Shown here piece after piece: positions 1 to 10,631 of a stretch of 64,000 nt of DNA. The DNA comes from Clostridium lentum (GTDB lineage: Bacteria > Bacillota > Clostridia > Clostridiales > Clostridiaceae). Position 1 is the stretch's first letter. Every line of letters begins with the position of its first letter. The stretch spans positions 37,533-101,532 of the forward strand of contig NZ_JACOOQ010000009.1 in the NCBI RefSeq assembly GCF_014287815.1. The letters run 5' to 3'. A model generated the notes under the pieces. It saw nothing but the letters and a program-made list of their open reading frames with translations. It ran no database searches and was not told where the DNA came from. The translations under genes were made by a program, and so were the position numbers.

Positions 1-526
1 AAATATCATCTTCATTTATTTTTGAAAAAATATTACAAACTTCTATAGTAAACTCTTCATCAATATGGCTTAATAATTTTCGCATGTTTAAACTAAGCCC
101 GTTTATATATATATTATCAATATCATTTAATATATTAAACAAAATAGCTATTTCTTTATATCTAATACTTATTAAAGAATATTTATCATACGGAAGATGA
201 TGATATAAACATATCTCAGCCATATCTGTAGAATAAACAGTGTAATTTTCTAAAAATATATATCCGAATACTGAATGATTACTCAAATCTGCTGTTACAG
301 ATTTATCATGTTTAAATTTTTCTTCTAATTTACAAGCGCCAATATCATGTAAAATGGCTATTTGCACCATTTGATTTATTTCATCTTCACTGTATTTGCC
401 TTGTTCTTGTAAATATTTTAATAATATGTATGCAACTCTGTGACCGTGTAGAAATAATTCTTCATCTGTTCCATTAAGAATATAAATAAATAATCTTAGT
501 ACATTTCCTAGAACATACTTTTTCAT
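1..526 (-). CDS. HD-domain (HD-GYP-like) phosphohydrolase, 3' end cut off by window edge
   Basis: The frame is open from an ATG at 526 to the window start (175 codons visible) and the C-terminus is missing. A GGTGGAG ribosome binding site lies just upstream. Visible motifs are LHGHRVAYILLKYL, ILHDIG (the HD pair), NHSVFGYIFLEN and YHHLPYD. Their order is that of the HD-GYP subgroup of metal-dependent phosphohydrolases, many of which hydrolyse cyclic di-GMP. A clear GYP triplet is not seen, so c-di-GMP activity is not established. No transmembrane segment or sensor domain is visible, so this is a cytosolic, stand-alone HD protein as far as it can be read. Confidence 0.75.
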   Translation of the reverse strand, partial: MKKYVLGNVLRLFIYILNGTDEELFLHGHRVAYILLKYLQEQGKYSEDEINQMVQIAILHDIGACKLEEKFKHDKSVTADLSNHSVFGYIFLENYTVYSTDMAEICLYHHLPYDKYSLISIRYKEIAILFNILNDIDNIYINGLSLNMRKLLSHIDEEFTIEVCNIFSKINEDDI

Positions 527-663
527 TCTTCTACTCCACCTTTTCCCCTCTTATATAATTCCATAACACTCATTATAAATCAATCTCTCATATTATAATT
601 TTTCGTCTACAAATACTATTTTCTTTAACAACAGTATCAAAGATTAACAGATAATTTTTATAA

Positions 664-709
664 AAAAAGTGATAAAAGCTATACAAACCTAACAACTTCT
701 ATCACTTCA
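664..709 (-). terminator. Terminator downstream of the PTS remnant
   Basis: On the minus strand a stem formed by 696-707 and 667-678 (core AAGTGATA/TATCACTT, one mismatch further in) is followed by a run of seven T. It would end transcripts from the PTS remnant at 751-1016, so the old operon terminator is still present. Confidence 0.6.
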
Positions 710-750
710 TAATTTATATTATATTAATATTTATTGTTTTTGACACTATT

Positions 751-1016
751 TTACGCTTCTTCTTTAATTCCCATAATAAAAGTAGCAATAAAAGAAACTG
801 CTCCTGCAATAACTAATCCTATACAGTAATTTAGCATCGTATCACTAGTTGTAATAGCTATAGCTGGTAAAGCTGTAACTTCAACTGCTGTCATTTGAAC
901 TTTAGTAGCTACTACATAAGCTCAAGCTGCTGCTCCACCAATGGCAGCTCCAATTAAATCCTGTTGTTGCTATAAGTCCTAATTCTATAGCATGGAAGCT
1001 GTGGTGTATACCTGAT
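751..1016 (-). pseudogene. Decayed 3' part of a sucrose-type PTS EIIBC permease gene
   Basis: Read on the minus strand, fragments in different frames match the C-terminal half of sucrose-family PTS EIIC proteins. First comes SGIHHSFHAIELGLIATTG, the conserved HH-FHAIE segment. After a frame change come IGAAIGGAAA, an in-frame TGA stop, AYVVATKVQMTAVEVTALPA, then MLNYCIGLVIAGAVSFIATF and the ending MGIKEEA-stop. The long stretch that normally separates FHAIE from the GGAIGGA region is absent, so there is an internal deletion with frameshift plus a nonsense codon. A stop directly precedes the first fragment, and no recognisable EIIB or upstream EIIC remains. The gene cannot make a transporter. 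It sits next to an intact LacI-family regulator that probably once controlled it. Confidence 0.8.
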
Positions 1017-1148
1017 TAAATATTTACTAGTATAAACTTGCAATATCTCACTTTGTAAAACCTTTTCATAAGTTTCAAAATAAATTTGCAATACAAGGTA
1101 TCGTTCCCATATTTTCAAATATAAAATTTACGTCTTACTATTATTTCA

Positions 1149-2147
1149 TTATGCACTATTTCTTTCTATAAGTATATATGAAAGCTTAATATTTTTTTTA
1201 ATAGTTTTTGATGTTTTTATACTACTCTTTAATAATTCCAACATTATTTCTGCACTCTTTCTACCTGATGTCTTGTAATGATAGTGAATTGTAGTTAATT
1301 TGGGTGAAACAACTTCTGAAATCCTAGTATCTCCAATACTCACCACTGCTACATCCTTTGGTATATTTAAACCTTTATCTTTCAAACAATCTATGGCAGC
1401 TATAGCTAGATTATCCGTAACTGCAAAAATCGCTGTTGGTGTATTCTTTTTATTTATAAGCTCATTAGCTAATTTATAACCACTTTCATAAGAGAAATCT
1501 CCCACTTTTAAATTTTCTATATCCATCTCTATATTATTTTCTTTTAAAGCTGCTATATATCCATTTTCTCTCTCAAGACCAACAGATCTATCTTCTTCAT
1601 AAACCCCTATGAAACCAATATTCTTATGACCTTTTCCTATAAGATACTCTGTCATATATTTTGCAGCATTAAAATCATCATGATATACACAAGGATAGTT
1701 ATCCATATACTGTGCCACCACAACTATTGGCACATTTAACTTATCCATAATCTTCTTATGTTTTGGAGTTATTTTAGTTCCCATGAATATTACGCCATCT
1801 ACTTGATTATTTTTAAAAATATTTAAATATTCAAATTCTTTTTCCACTGAAAGGTTAGTGTTAGCTATCAGTACATCATAATTATTTTCCGATAACACTT
1901 CTGTGATTCCTTGTACAACTCTTGGTGCTGTTTCTGTAGATATCTTTGGCACTATTACTCCAATAAGATTTGTCTTACCAGTCCTTAATGATTTAGCATA
2001 ACTTTGTGGCATAAAACCAGTCTCATCAATTACCTTCTTTATTTTTTCCCTGGATTCTGCTCCAACATAGCCATTATTTAAGTATCTTGAAACTGTAGAT
2101 TTTGATACGCCTGCTAATTTGGCTATATCAATTATATTTAATGTCAT
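1149..2147 (-). CDS. LacI/GalR-family transcriptional regulator, ScrR-like
   Basis: A 332-residue protein of standard LacI-family length. The N-terminal helix-turn-helix reads IIDIAKLAGVSKSTVSRYLN (residues about 5-24), followed by the hinge segment and the family signature NLIGVIVPKI at the start of the periplasmic-binding-like ligand domain (about 60-330). The ATG at 2147 has GAGGGA upstream. The adjoining PTS remnant is of the sucrose type, so the natural role was probably repression of a sucrose or related sugar operon, with a sugar phosphate as inducer. That is inferred from neighbourhood and overall likeness to ScrR. The target permease here is dead, so the regulator is either orphaned or acts elsewhere. 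A 21-bp inverted repeat lies 78 bp upstream of its start. Confidence 0.88.
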   Translation of the reverse strand: MTLNIIDIAKLAGVSKSTVSRYLNNGYVGAESREKIKKVIDETGFMPQSYAKSLRTGKTNLIGVIVPKISTETAPRVVQGITEVLSENNYDVLIANTNLSVEKEFEYLNIFKNNQVDGVIFMGTKITPKHKKIMDKLNVPIVVVAQYMDNYPCVYHDDFNAAKYMTEYLIGKGHKNIGFIGVYEEDRSVGLERENGYIAALKENNIEMDIENLKVGDFSYESGYKLANELINKKNTPTAIFAVTDNLAIAAIDCLKDKGLNIPKDVAVVSIGDTRISEVVSPKLTTIHYHYKTSGRKSAEIMLELLKSSIKTSKTIKKNIKLSYILIERNSA

Positions 2148-2224
2148 TTCTTATCCCTCACTTTATATATCAGCAGGATATATTCTAGTCCTATCTATCT
2201 CCTACACTTATCCATTATTACTAT

Positions 2225-2278
2225 TATAGTATATATTACTATAAATATATACTTATTTTTATAGTAATATATACTATA
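2225..2278. repeat. Perfect 21-bp inverted repeat upstream of the LacI-family gene
   Basis: Arms 2225-2245 and 2258-2278 are exact reverse complements separated by 12 bases. Each arm contains AGTATATATTACTATAAA or its complement. There is no GC clamp and no clean T-run, so a regulator binding site (possibly autoregulation of the LacI-family gene) is as likely as a terminator for the gene ending at 2327. Confidence 0.6.
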
Positions 2279-2326
2279 TGGTATTATACTCAAAATACTA
2301 AACATCCTATATAAAAAATATAAAAA

Positions 2327-2911
2327 CTAATCATCTACATTATTTGTATCACCTGTACTATTCTCCCGATATAATGCAGTGGTTCCTATCAAATTAAAAA
2401 TATATGCTATTTCTTCTAATACAGCTCCAATAAATATTTCTTTATTTGCACTTTTAGTAACTAAAAAATCTTCAGTATCTAAATTATGTGGTAATCTTTG
2501 ATACTTTGTCCAATAAATCGGTGTTAATATAGTTTGTCCAAATAATTCTAATTGAGCTGCTAATACTGCTGTAGCATCAACATTAATTCCCATATCTTCA
2601 AATTCATCTGCAACTTCATTAATTAGCTCACTTTCTTCTTTATCACCATATTGGCCAGCTTGAAAAATTTCATTTCTCCTTTTAATTCTAAATTGTAATA
2701 TATTTATCCCTTGAACTGAAGCTGTATATTCTAATAAATATCCTAATACTAAAATTAATTGAGCTTTCCATTGGGTCTGCAATAATTCTATATCTTGCAA
2801 ATCTTGTAATGTATAATTATTGTATTTATTAATTGTTTCTTCAGAATAACCAGTTTCATTTCTTCCAGCATTTTTGTCTTTTTTATATTTATTATGGGAT
2901 ATATGACACAC
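2327..2911 (-). CDS. Hypothetical protein, unknown family
   Basis: I do not recognise this 194-residue protein. The N-terminal 30 residues are charged and asparagine-rich. From about residue 36 it looks largely helical, with a hydrophobic stretch around AQLILVLGYLLEYTASVQG and an acidic tail. There is no signal peptide and no cysteine pair. The start is uncertain: the frame opens with a GTG at 2911, but the GGGGG ribosome-binding-like run abuts it with no spacing, and the next ATG is near residue 107. It has no operon partner: a terminator separates it from smpB upstream, and the LacI-family gene downstream is 180 bp away across a long inverted repeat. Confidence 0.6.
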   Translation of the reverse strand: MCHISHNKYKKDKNAGRNETGYSEETINKYNNYTLQDLQDIELLQTQWKAQLILVLGYLLEYTASVQGINILQFRIKRRNEIFQAGQYGDKEESELINEVADEFEDMGINVDATAVLAAQLELFGQTILTPIYWTKYQRLPHNLDTEDFLVTKSANKEIFIGAVLEEIAYIFNLIGTTALYRENSTGDTNNVDD

Positions 2912-2997
2912 CCCCTATTCTCGTAAAGTGAAATAAGTATCTTAGCTAGTCCTATATTTTATAATATACTTAGCTTCATTTTTGGTGATTTTATGAT

Positions 2998-3044
2998 AAA
3001 AAAAAACAGATGTACCTAAAATTTTTTCTAATACATCTGTTTTT
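2998..3044 (-). terminator. Rho-independent terminator after smpB
   Basis: Arms 3032-3044 and 3002-3014 (AAAAACAGATGTA / TACATCTGTTTTT) form a 13-bp stem on the minus strand, followed by a T-run. It lies just past the smpB stop codon and closes the secG-rnr-smpB block. Confidence 0.9.
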
Positions 3045-3048
3045 ATAA

Positions 3049-3516
3049 TTATCTATTTCTCTCTTTAAGTGCTCTTTCCATATCTCTCTTATGGGCTTTT
3101 TCTAACATAGAATCTCTCTTATCATAATTCTTTTTACCTCTACATAATCCTAAAGCCACCTTAACTTTTCCCTCTTTTAAGTATAGAGATAAAGGAATTA
3201 GCGTATATCCTTCTCTTGCTATTAATCCATTGAATCTAGCTATCTGCTCTTTATGCAAAAGTAACTTTCTTTCTCTTAATGGATCAACATTAAATATATT
3301 TCCTTGTTCGTAAGGACTAATATGCATGTTGTAAATAAAAACTTCACCATTTCTTACATCTGCATAACAATCCTTTAAATTGCATTTACCAGCTCTAATA
3401 GATTTTACTTCAGTTCCAACTAAAGCTATCCCTGCTTCTATAGTCTCCTCTACAAAATAGTCATGACGAGCCTTTCTATTTTCAGCTAAATTGTTTTTGT
3501 TTTTAACCCTTGCCAC
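3049..3516 (-). CDS. smpB: SsrA-binding protein SmpB (trans-translation)
   Basis: SmpB binds tmRNA and brings it to stalled ribosomes for peptide tagging. The protein shows the family landmarks [21 protein letters not shown], and [16 protein letters not shown] in the basic C-terminal region. I place the start at the GTG at 3516 (155 aa, MARVKNK...) because GGGTGG lies five bases upstream. An alternative GTG at 3525 overlaps that ribosome binding site, and the shorter form matches the usual MAR/K N-terminus. The gene follows rnr by about 145 bp, and RNase R degrades non-stop mRNAs in the same pathway, so the pairing is functional. A strong terminator follows. Confidence 0.96.
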   Translation of the reverse strand: MARVKNKNNLAENRKARHDYFVEETIEAGIALVGTEVKSIRAGKCNLKDCYADVRNGEVFIYNMHISPYEQGNIFNVDPLRERKLLLHKEQIARFNGLIAREGYTLIPLSLYLKEGKVKVALGLCRGKKNYDKRDSMLEKAHKRDMERALKERNR

Positions 3517-3591
3517 TTTTTCCACCCACTTTATTTATTACGTACTTTTTCTTTTATTATAACAAAATAATAAACATTTGAAACTAAAATT

Positions 3592-3637
3592 AACGCAGTG
3601 CTTATTAACTTGTAGTTTAATTAGCGTAGCGTTTAAC
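3592..3637 (-). other. Imperfect hairpin between rnr and smpB
   Basis: The stretch around TAACGCAGTGCTTATTAA and TTAATTAGCGTAGCGTTTA can fold into an interrupted hairpin. It has no T-run, so it looks like an intercistronic processing or stabilising element rather than a terminator. Confidence 0.3.
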
Positions 3638-3661
3638 TGCAAATAACTTCTATATAATTAT

Positions 3662-5896
3662 TTACATGCCTTCATCTTCCTCTTTTTGACCTTCTTCTTT
3701 TGGTCCAAACTCTTTCTTGATTTCAGCAATTATTGAAGCCGTTCTTTTACTTGGAACTATTTCTTCTTTTTCTCCTTCATTCTTAACTATATCAAAGAAT
3801 ATTTCTCTGTTATCAATATCTACTCTGCTACATCTTACTTTTACCGCATCACCTAATCTATAGATATTCTTAGTTCTTTCACCAATAAGCATTAAATGTG
3901 CTTCATCATATACATAATAATCATCATCTAAATCTGTAATATGAACTAATCCTTCAATGGTGTTTGATAATTCCACAAAAATACCAAATGAAGTTACAGA
4001 TGAAATTATTCCATCATATTCTTCTCCAATTCTATCCATCATATATTCAGCTTTCTTTAAATCATCAACTTCTCTTTCAGCATCTTCTGCTAACCTTTCC
4101 ATTTCAGATGATTGTTTTGCTGCTTCATCTACAATAACTGCAAGTCTTTCTCTTCTTTTATCATTTATCTTACCATTTAGATTTTCCTTAATTATTCTAT
4201 GAATTTGTAAATCAGGATATCTTCTTATAGGAGAAGTAAAATGACAATAGTATTGTGCTGCTAAACCAAAGTGTCCTGCACATTCTGGTGAATATCTAGC
4301 TTGCATCATACTTCTAAGTAAAAGTGTACTTACCACTGTTTCTTCTGGTTTACCTTGAACCTTTTCTAAGATTTCTTGGAGAGCTCTTGGATGTATCTCT
4401 TGTGAAGATTTAATTGTATATCCTAAGTTATAAATAAAATCTCTAAATCTTTGAAGCTTTTCATCATCTGGCTCTTCATGTACTCTATAAACGAACGGTA
4501 AATTCTGCCAATACATATTTTCAGCAATAGTTTCATTACATACAAGCATAAACTCTTCTATTATTCTATTAGCTATTGCTCTTTCATATGGTTTTATATC
4601 AATTGGACGTCCAAGCTCATTAAGAACTATCTTTGATTCCTCAAAATCAAAGTCAATTGCTCCTCTTTTTCTTCTCTTTTCTCTTAAAATTAAACACAAC
4701 TCTTCCATAGTCTTAAAGTCTTCTATTAAATAATCATATTTATTTAATAGCTCTTCATCAGCTTTGCCTTCTAATATTTTAGTTACATCAGTATAAGTCA
4801 TTCTTTCATTTGTTTTAATTACTGTTTCATCAATTTCATGAGCTAGAACTTTACCCTTATGGTCTATTTCCATAAAACAACTTAATGTAAGTCTATCTAC
4901 ATTTGGATTTAATGAACATATACCATTTGATAATTTTTTAGGAAGCATTGGAATAACTCTATCTATTAAGTATACAGAAGTTGCTCTTTTTAAAGCTTCT
5001 TTATCTAGTGGATTTTTTTCTCTAACATAATGTGAAACATCAGCAATATGCACCCCTAATCTATAATTGCCATTAGCCAATCTTTCGATAGATACAGCAT
5101 CATCTAAATCCTTGGCATCCTCTCCATCAATAGTGACCATTCTTAAATCTCTTATATCTCTTCTTCTAGCAATTTCAGCTGGATCTATTTCTTCTGATAT
5201 TCCTTCAGCATATTTTAAAACCTTTTCTGGGAATTCTTCTGGAAGTCCGTGCTTTTTGATTATTGTTAATATATCAAGACCCTTTTCACCCTTTTTACCT
5301 AATACTTCAGTTATTACTCCCTCTGGACTTCTTCTCTTATCTGCCCATTTAACAACTTTGACTATTACCACATCTCCATGTTTTGCTCCATTGCTATCTT
5401 TTTTAGAAACAAATATATCTTGTGTAAGTCTTGTATCTTCTGGTACTACAAATCCAAAGTTTCTACTTTCCTCGTAAACTCCAATAACTTTTGTATTTGC
5501 TCTTTCTAGTATTTCAGCAACTTCTCCTTCTCTTTTCTTGCCATTTAAATCATCTCTCGTAATTTGAACTAATATTCTATCACCATTCATGGCACCATTC
5601 ATACATGAACTTGGTATAAATACATCATTTTCACCTTCATTTTCAGGAATTAAGAACCCAAATCCCTTTTTGTGTACCTGTAATTTTCCTGTTATTAATC
5701 CCATTCTCTCTGGAACTGCAAATTTATCCTTCTTAGTTCTTACGATAAGTCCTTCCTTTTCCATTATCTTTAAAGTCCATTTAAAATCTGTATATTCATT
5801 CTTGCTTATATCAAAAACAGCTACAAGCTCTTGAATATCCATTGGCCTGTAAGCTTCTTCTCTCATGAAGCTTAACAATGTTTCTTTTATTCCCAT
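3662..5896 (-). CDS. rnr: Ribonuclease R
   Basis: A 744-residue 3'-5' exoribonuclease of the RNB family. Order of domains: an N-terminal winged-helix segment (about 1-65), two cold-shock-type OB domains (about 66-130 and 136-205, with KGFGFLIPE and RNFGFVVPE), the RNB catalytic domain (about 247-570), and an S1 domain (about 625-705, beginning YDGIISSVTSFGIFVEL). The metal-binding aspartate cluster is TIDGEDAKDLDDA at 255-267. GGAGGAA precedes the ATG. It sits downstream of secG and upstream of smpB, a conserved Firmicute arrangement (secG-rnr-smpB), and acts with SmpB/tmRNA in clearing defective mRNA. Confidence 0.97.
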   Translation of the reverse strand: MGIKETLLSFMREEAYRPMDIQELVAVFDISKNEYTDFKWTLKIMEKEGLIVRTKKDKFAVPERMGLITGKLQVHKKGFGFLIPENEGENDVFIPSSCMNGAMNGDRILVQITRDDLNGKKREGEVAEILERANTKVIGVYEESRNFGFVVPEDTRLTQDIFVSKKDSNGAKHGDVVIVKVVKWADKRRSPEGVITEVLGKKGEKGLDILTIIKKHGLPEEFPEKVLKYAEGISEEIDPAEIARRRDIRDLRMVTIDGEDAKDLDDAVSIERLANGNYRLGVHIADVSHYVREKNPLDKEALKRATSVYLIDRVIPMLPKKLSNGICSLNPNVDRLTLSCFMEIDHKGKVLAHEIDETVIKTNERMTYTDVTKILEGKADEELLNKYDYLIEDFKTMEELCLILREKRRKRGAIDFDFEESKIVLNELGRPIDIKPYERAIANRIIEEFMLVCNETIAENMYWQNLPFVYRVHEEPDDEKLQRFRDFIYNLGYTIKSSQEIHPRALQEILEKVQGKPEETVVSTLLLRSMMQARYSPECAGHFGLAAQYYCHFTSPIRRYPDLQIHRIIKENLNGKINDKRRERLAVIVDEAAKQSSEMERLAEDAEREVDDLKKAEYMMDRIGEEYDGIISSVTSFGIFVELSNTIEGLVHITDLDDDYYVYDEAHLMLIGERTKNIYRLGDAVKVRCSRVDIDNREIFFDIVKNEGEKEEIVPSKRTASIIAEIKKEFGPKEEGQKEEDEGM

Positions 5897-5988
5897 ATAA
5901 ATTTATTCCTCCATTTTTATATCTATATTTTATTCATGTAAACTTATATTCTTTAATATATTTTATCCTACTTTAATTATTAACAATA

Positions 5989-6019
5989 AAATAGACCACT
6001 ATACTTTATAGCGATCTAT
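5989..6019 (-). terminator. Weak hairpin after secG
   Basis: Arms 5991-6003 and 6007-6019 (ATAGACCACTATA / TATAGCGATCTAT) pair with two wobble positions on the minus-strand transcript and are followed by TTTTATTG. It may attenuate read-through from secG into rnr. Confidence 0.45.
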
Positions 6020-6026
6020 GTATAAT

Positions 6027-6263
6027 CTATTTAACTACGTTTAAAGCTATTGTATTAATAGCAAATAATAACATTGAAATCATTGTAACCTTTGCTAATA
6101 ATGCTTCTTTTGTTCTTCCTTTATTTTTAGCAAAGAAAGTTTCATTTTTACTTCCTTGAATAAGTCCACTTAAAGCATCAGCTTTACTTTTTTGCATTAA
6201 TATTGATACTATAACAATTAATCCTACTACAATTTCAATTGCAAATAAAATTTTAGTTAACAT
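6027..6263 (-). CDS. secG: Preprotein translocase subunit SecG
   Basis: A 78-residue membrane protein with two hydrophobic segments (about 4-22 and 54-74). The conserved middle is MQKSKADALSGLIQGSKNETFFAKNKGRT, the usual SecG signature region between the two membrane helices. SecG associates with SecYE in the inner membrane and aids SecA-driven protein export. GGGAGGTG precedes the ATG. Its place between eno and rnr is typical of clostridia. Confidence 0.94.
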   Translation of the reverse strand: MLTKILFAIEIVVGLIVIVSILMQKSKADALSGLIQGSKNETFFAKNKGRTKEALLAKVTMISMLLFAINTIALNVVK

Positions 6264-6380
6264 GGTGCACCTCCCATATGTAATTCCTCTTAATTATGTG
6301 GTTTAATCATACCATAATAAGTTATAAATTACAAGCAAGCTACATATTCTGTCATTTATTTTCTTTACTTTTCATAACTT

Positions 6381-6412
6381 AAAAGGCATTTCTTAAAATT
6401 GAAATGCCTTTT
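6381..6412 (-). terminator. Terminator after eno
   Basis: A perfect 12-bp stem, arms 6381-6392 and 6401-6412 (AAAAGGCATTTC / GAAATGCCTTTT), lies directly after the eno stop codon. The T-run on the minus strand is short (TTTT). Confidence 0.75.
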
Positions 6413-6416
6413 TAAA

Positions 6417-7751
<1,335 letters not shown>

Positions 7752-7809
7752 CTACTTCATTATTTTTTTCATAAATATAAAATAATATTCATAAATTTAT
7801 CAACATGAA

Positions 7810-7842
7810 AAATGGACTGTTCGTTTAACAAACAGTCCATTT
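7810..7842 (-). terminator. Terminator after the kinase-like gene
   Basis: A perfect 12-bp stem, arms 7810-7821 and 7831-7842 (AAATGGACTGTT / AACAGTCCATTT), sits six bases beyond the stop of the 7848-8429 gene. It separates that gene from eno. Confidence 0.8.
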
Positions 7843-7847
7843 CTTTA

Positions 7848-8429
7848 TTATTCTTCATTGCAGTACTCTTCAAATTTCATTTCCCATTTCTTTGCACTTT
7901 CATAATCAATTTCTCGCATATACTTTAAAAATATATCTAAATAATCTATTCCTTTTAGCCCCTTCATTAAATGCCTTGGAAATGAAACTTTTCTTGTATA
8001 ACATTGCTTTGGGTCTATTACTTTTAAATTTTCATTTTCATCAACATATATATCTCTGCACCTTGCATCTAACTTAGAAAACTTTAATCTTTTCATTTCA
8101 TTGATAAGTTTGTATAAATTCAGCACAAGTTTTTTAGACATTCCATTTTCCTTAATATAGTGATCAAGTCTCTTTCCTTGAACCATTTCTCTAAGTATAT
8201 AATATCTATCACACCTAAAAATTCTTGGAAAATATTTAGACCTTTTTACTTTATATAATATTTTAGCTTCTTCCCTGCATATATCTTTATTAGTAAATAT
8301 CTTAACAGCTTTATCTTCAGGAAGTTCATAAACTATTCCATTATGACCTTCCCCTAAAAATTTTGCTTCTCTAAAAAGTTTTTCTAATTCTTTATCAAAA
8401 TTAGCTGAGTATGCATATGTCCTAACCAT
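7848..8429 (-). CDS. Small protein-kinase-like protein
   Basis: At 193 residues this is a minimal kinase fold. A glycine loop is visible as LGEGHNGIVYE (25-35), with the lysine in AVKIF (K43), helix-C glutamates in CREEAKIL (E53/E54) and the hinge segment YYILREMVQGKRLDHYI. The catalytic loop reads LDARCRDIYVDE: Asp121 occupies the base position, but the metal-binding asparagine is replaced by Asp126. The DFG position is VIDPKQ, so Asp139 is kept. Such short kinases occur widely in Firmicutes and are usually annotated as Ser/Thr kinase-like (YrzF type). The substrate is unknown and activity is plausible but unproven. AGGTAGGT precedes the ATG. Confidence 0.75.
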   Translation of the reverse strand: MVRTYAYSANFDKELEKLFREAKFLGEGHNGIVYELPEDKAVKIFTNKDICREEAKILYKVKRSKYFPRIFRCDRYYILREMVQGKRLDHYIKENGMSKKLVLNLYKLINEMKRLKFSKLDARCRDIYVDENENLKVIDPKQCYTRKVSFPRHLMKGLKGIDYLDIFLKYMREIDYESAKKWEMKFEEYCNEE

Positions 8430-8496
8430 TATACCTACCTAAAACGAAATACTTACTTACATTATACTATTCCTATCTACTATTTATATTTACTTT

Positions 8497-10506
8497 TTAT
8501 TCTCTAGTTTTATACTTAGATACATTTTCATCAATGATATTACTTATCTCATTTATTTCATAAACTACACTTTTAACTTCTTCAATAGATTCTGTTTGAT
8601 TTTGTATTATAGCATTAATTTCCTCTATATATGCTGATTGCTCTTCTGTTATTTGTGCAGTATTATCAACATTAGTCATGACTTCTTTTTGGTTTTCATT
8701 TACCTTTTTAATTTCATTACCTACTTTATATATTTCAGATATAAGATTTTCAGAAGTTTTTACAATTTGCTCATAATCACCCATAGTTTTATTAATTTGT
8801 TCATCTGAATTTTTAGCAATTGTTAAAGTTTCTGCTACCTCTCCTCTAACATTAGATACTAATAATGATATTTCTTTTATTATTTCTTGTATTTCATTCA
8901 CTGATTCCGATGATTGATTAGCAAGTTCTCTTACTTGATCTGCTACAACAGAAAACCCTTTGCCTTGTTCTCCAGCTCTTGCTGCTTCTATTGCTGCATT
9001 TAATGCTAAAAGATTTGTCTGTTCAGCAATTCCCCTTATTGTATTTGTAATATTATTTATTGAATTAAATTTTTCTGATAAGTTTACAATCCCTTCATTT
9101 AAATTTTCTGCACTATTTAAATTAGCCAGTATATTTTCCTTGATATTATTAATAAGCTCAATAGATTCAGAATTTTTACTTTTAACTAAATCACTCATAT
9201 TTAATAATTCTTTAGACATACCTTCAATATTAACAATTCCATCAGCTAGGTTATTTAATTCATCAACCATATTAATCATATCTTTAGCTTGTTCATTAAT
9301 TCCTTCAGTTATATTTTCAATACCACTCTTTATTTCACCTGCTGATTCTGATATCTTATCCATTTCAATTTTACATTCACTATTCTTTTCATTAGTTTCT
9401 TTAACTATCTCTTTAAGATTATTTATAAATATACTTTGCTTCTCATTAATAGTATTAAAACTATTAATTAAATCTCCTATTTCACTTCTTGAAGTATTTT
9501 TAATAACTCCACTAAAATTACCTTCTGACAGTAGTGCTGCTTCTTTTTGCAATCTTTTTATAGGATTAACTATTAAAGTCAAGCCAAAATATCCAATAAT
9601 TATAGTTATTATTACTGAAACTACAAAAATACTTATTGAAGTTTTTAAAAGAATATTAATACTATTTAAATGTTGGCTTTCTGGAATAGCAATAACATAT
9701 ATCCAATCCATTCCTTCTATAGTATTATAAGCAAAATATTTTTTAACATTATCGTAATCTACAGATTTCACAATACCTGAATCATTCTTTTTTATATCAT
9801 TTACAAAATTCATTAAACTTCCCGAATTTATAGATGATAATTCTTTTTTACCTGTCATAAATTCTTCATTTTTATGTGTAATTATTATTCCATTTTTATC
9901 CACTATAAATGAATAGTCCTTTTCTCCCATAGACTTTTTACTTATTATTTCTTGTAAATTATATATATTTATATCACTAGCCAATACTCCAAGTATTTCT
10001 TCTGTATTTTCTGAATTTTTTATAGGTACTGAAATAGTTATTATAATATTTCCTGTTGCAGAGTCTACATATGGATTTCCTATTACTGTATCTTTTTTGT
10101 CAAATGCACTTTTATACCATTCTGTTTCTAATGTATTATAATCAGAATCAGGTATCCAATCATCACTCCCAATATATGTACCATTAACTAAAGACATATA
10201 AAATGTTAAACCTTTTTCTTCTCCTTGTTTTTTTAAATAATTTTTTATAAAAGAATTTTCAAAATTATTCACAACAGAAATAGTTCTAGACATTTCCTCT
10301 AATACTCCTATTTCTTCATTTAACCACTCCTTTACCTCATCTGAATATTGCTTAGATGTAAGCTTGGCCTTATCCTCAACTTCTTTAGATACACTTTTCT
10401 TTACTGTTATATAATTAAGTAATGTTGATGTAAATAAAATTATAGCAACTAACATAACTATTATAAAAGTAATAATAAATCTTAAACTTATTGTCTTCTT
10501 TTTCAT
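8497..10506 (-). CDS. Methyl-accepting chemotaxis protein with extracellular Cache sensor
   Basis: A 669-residue transmembrane chemoreceptor. Transmembrane helix 1 is about 9-31. The extracellular dCache-type ligand domain (about 35-300) contains [19 protein letters not shown] and [12 protein letters not shown]. Transmembrane helix 2 is about 303-328, followed by a HAMP linker ([21 protein letters not shown]) and the cytoplasmic coiled coil with the signalling tip [21 protein letters not shown]. dCache domains generally bind amino acids or other small metabolites; the ligand here cannot be predicted. The receptor would signal through CheW/CheA, none of which is encoded in this window. AGGAGAG precedes the ATG. 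Confidence 0.95.
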   Translation of the reverse strand: MKKKTISLRFIITFIIVMLVAIILFTSTLLNYITVKKSVSKEVEDKAKLTSKQYSDEVKEWLNEEIGVLEEMSRTISVVNNFENSFIKNYLKKQGEEKGLTFYMSLVNGTYIGSDDWIPDSDYNTLETEWYKSAFDKKDTVIGNPYVDSATGNIIITISVPIKNSENTEEILGVLASDINIYNLQEIISKKSMGEKDYSFIVDKNGIIITHKNEEFMTGKKELSSINSGSLMNFVNDIKKNDSGIVKSVDYDNVKKYFAYNTIEGMDWIYVIAIPESQHLNSINILLKTSISIFVVSVIITIIIGYFGLTLIVNPIKRLQKEAALLSEGNFSGVIKNTSRSEIGDLINSFNTINEKQSIFINNLKEIVKETNEKNSECKIEMDKISESAGEIKSGIENITEGINEQAKDMINMVDELNNLADGIVNIEGMSKELLNMSDLVKSKNSESIELINNIKENILANLNSAENLNEGIVNLSEKFNSINNITNTIRGIAEQTNLLALNAAIEAARAGEQGKGFSVVADQVRELANQSSESVNEIQEIIKEISLLVSNVRGEVAETLTIAKNSDEQINKTMGDYEQIVKTSENLISEIYKVGNEIKKVNENQKEVMTNVDNTAQITEEQSAYIEEINAIIQNQTESIEEVKSVVYEINEISNIIDENVSKYKTRE

Positions 10507-10575
10507 TTAAACTCTCCTATAAATTAAGTAACTTCTCTTCTTATTATCGGTGAGTAACTATTTTTATTTATAAAA

Positions 10576-10623
10576 AAATATTAATTTAACAAAAACATAA
10601 TTAATTTTGCTAAATTAATATTT
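10576..10623 (-). terminator. AT-rich terminator after the first degV
   Basis: Arms 10611-10623 and 10576-10588 (AAATATTAATTTA / TAAATTAATATTT) are perfect over 13 bp with a 22-base loop. They are followed on the minus strand by a T-run, directly after the degV stop. Confidence 0.6.
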
Positions 10624-10631
10624 AAATTCAT

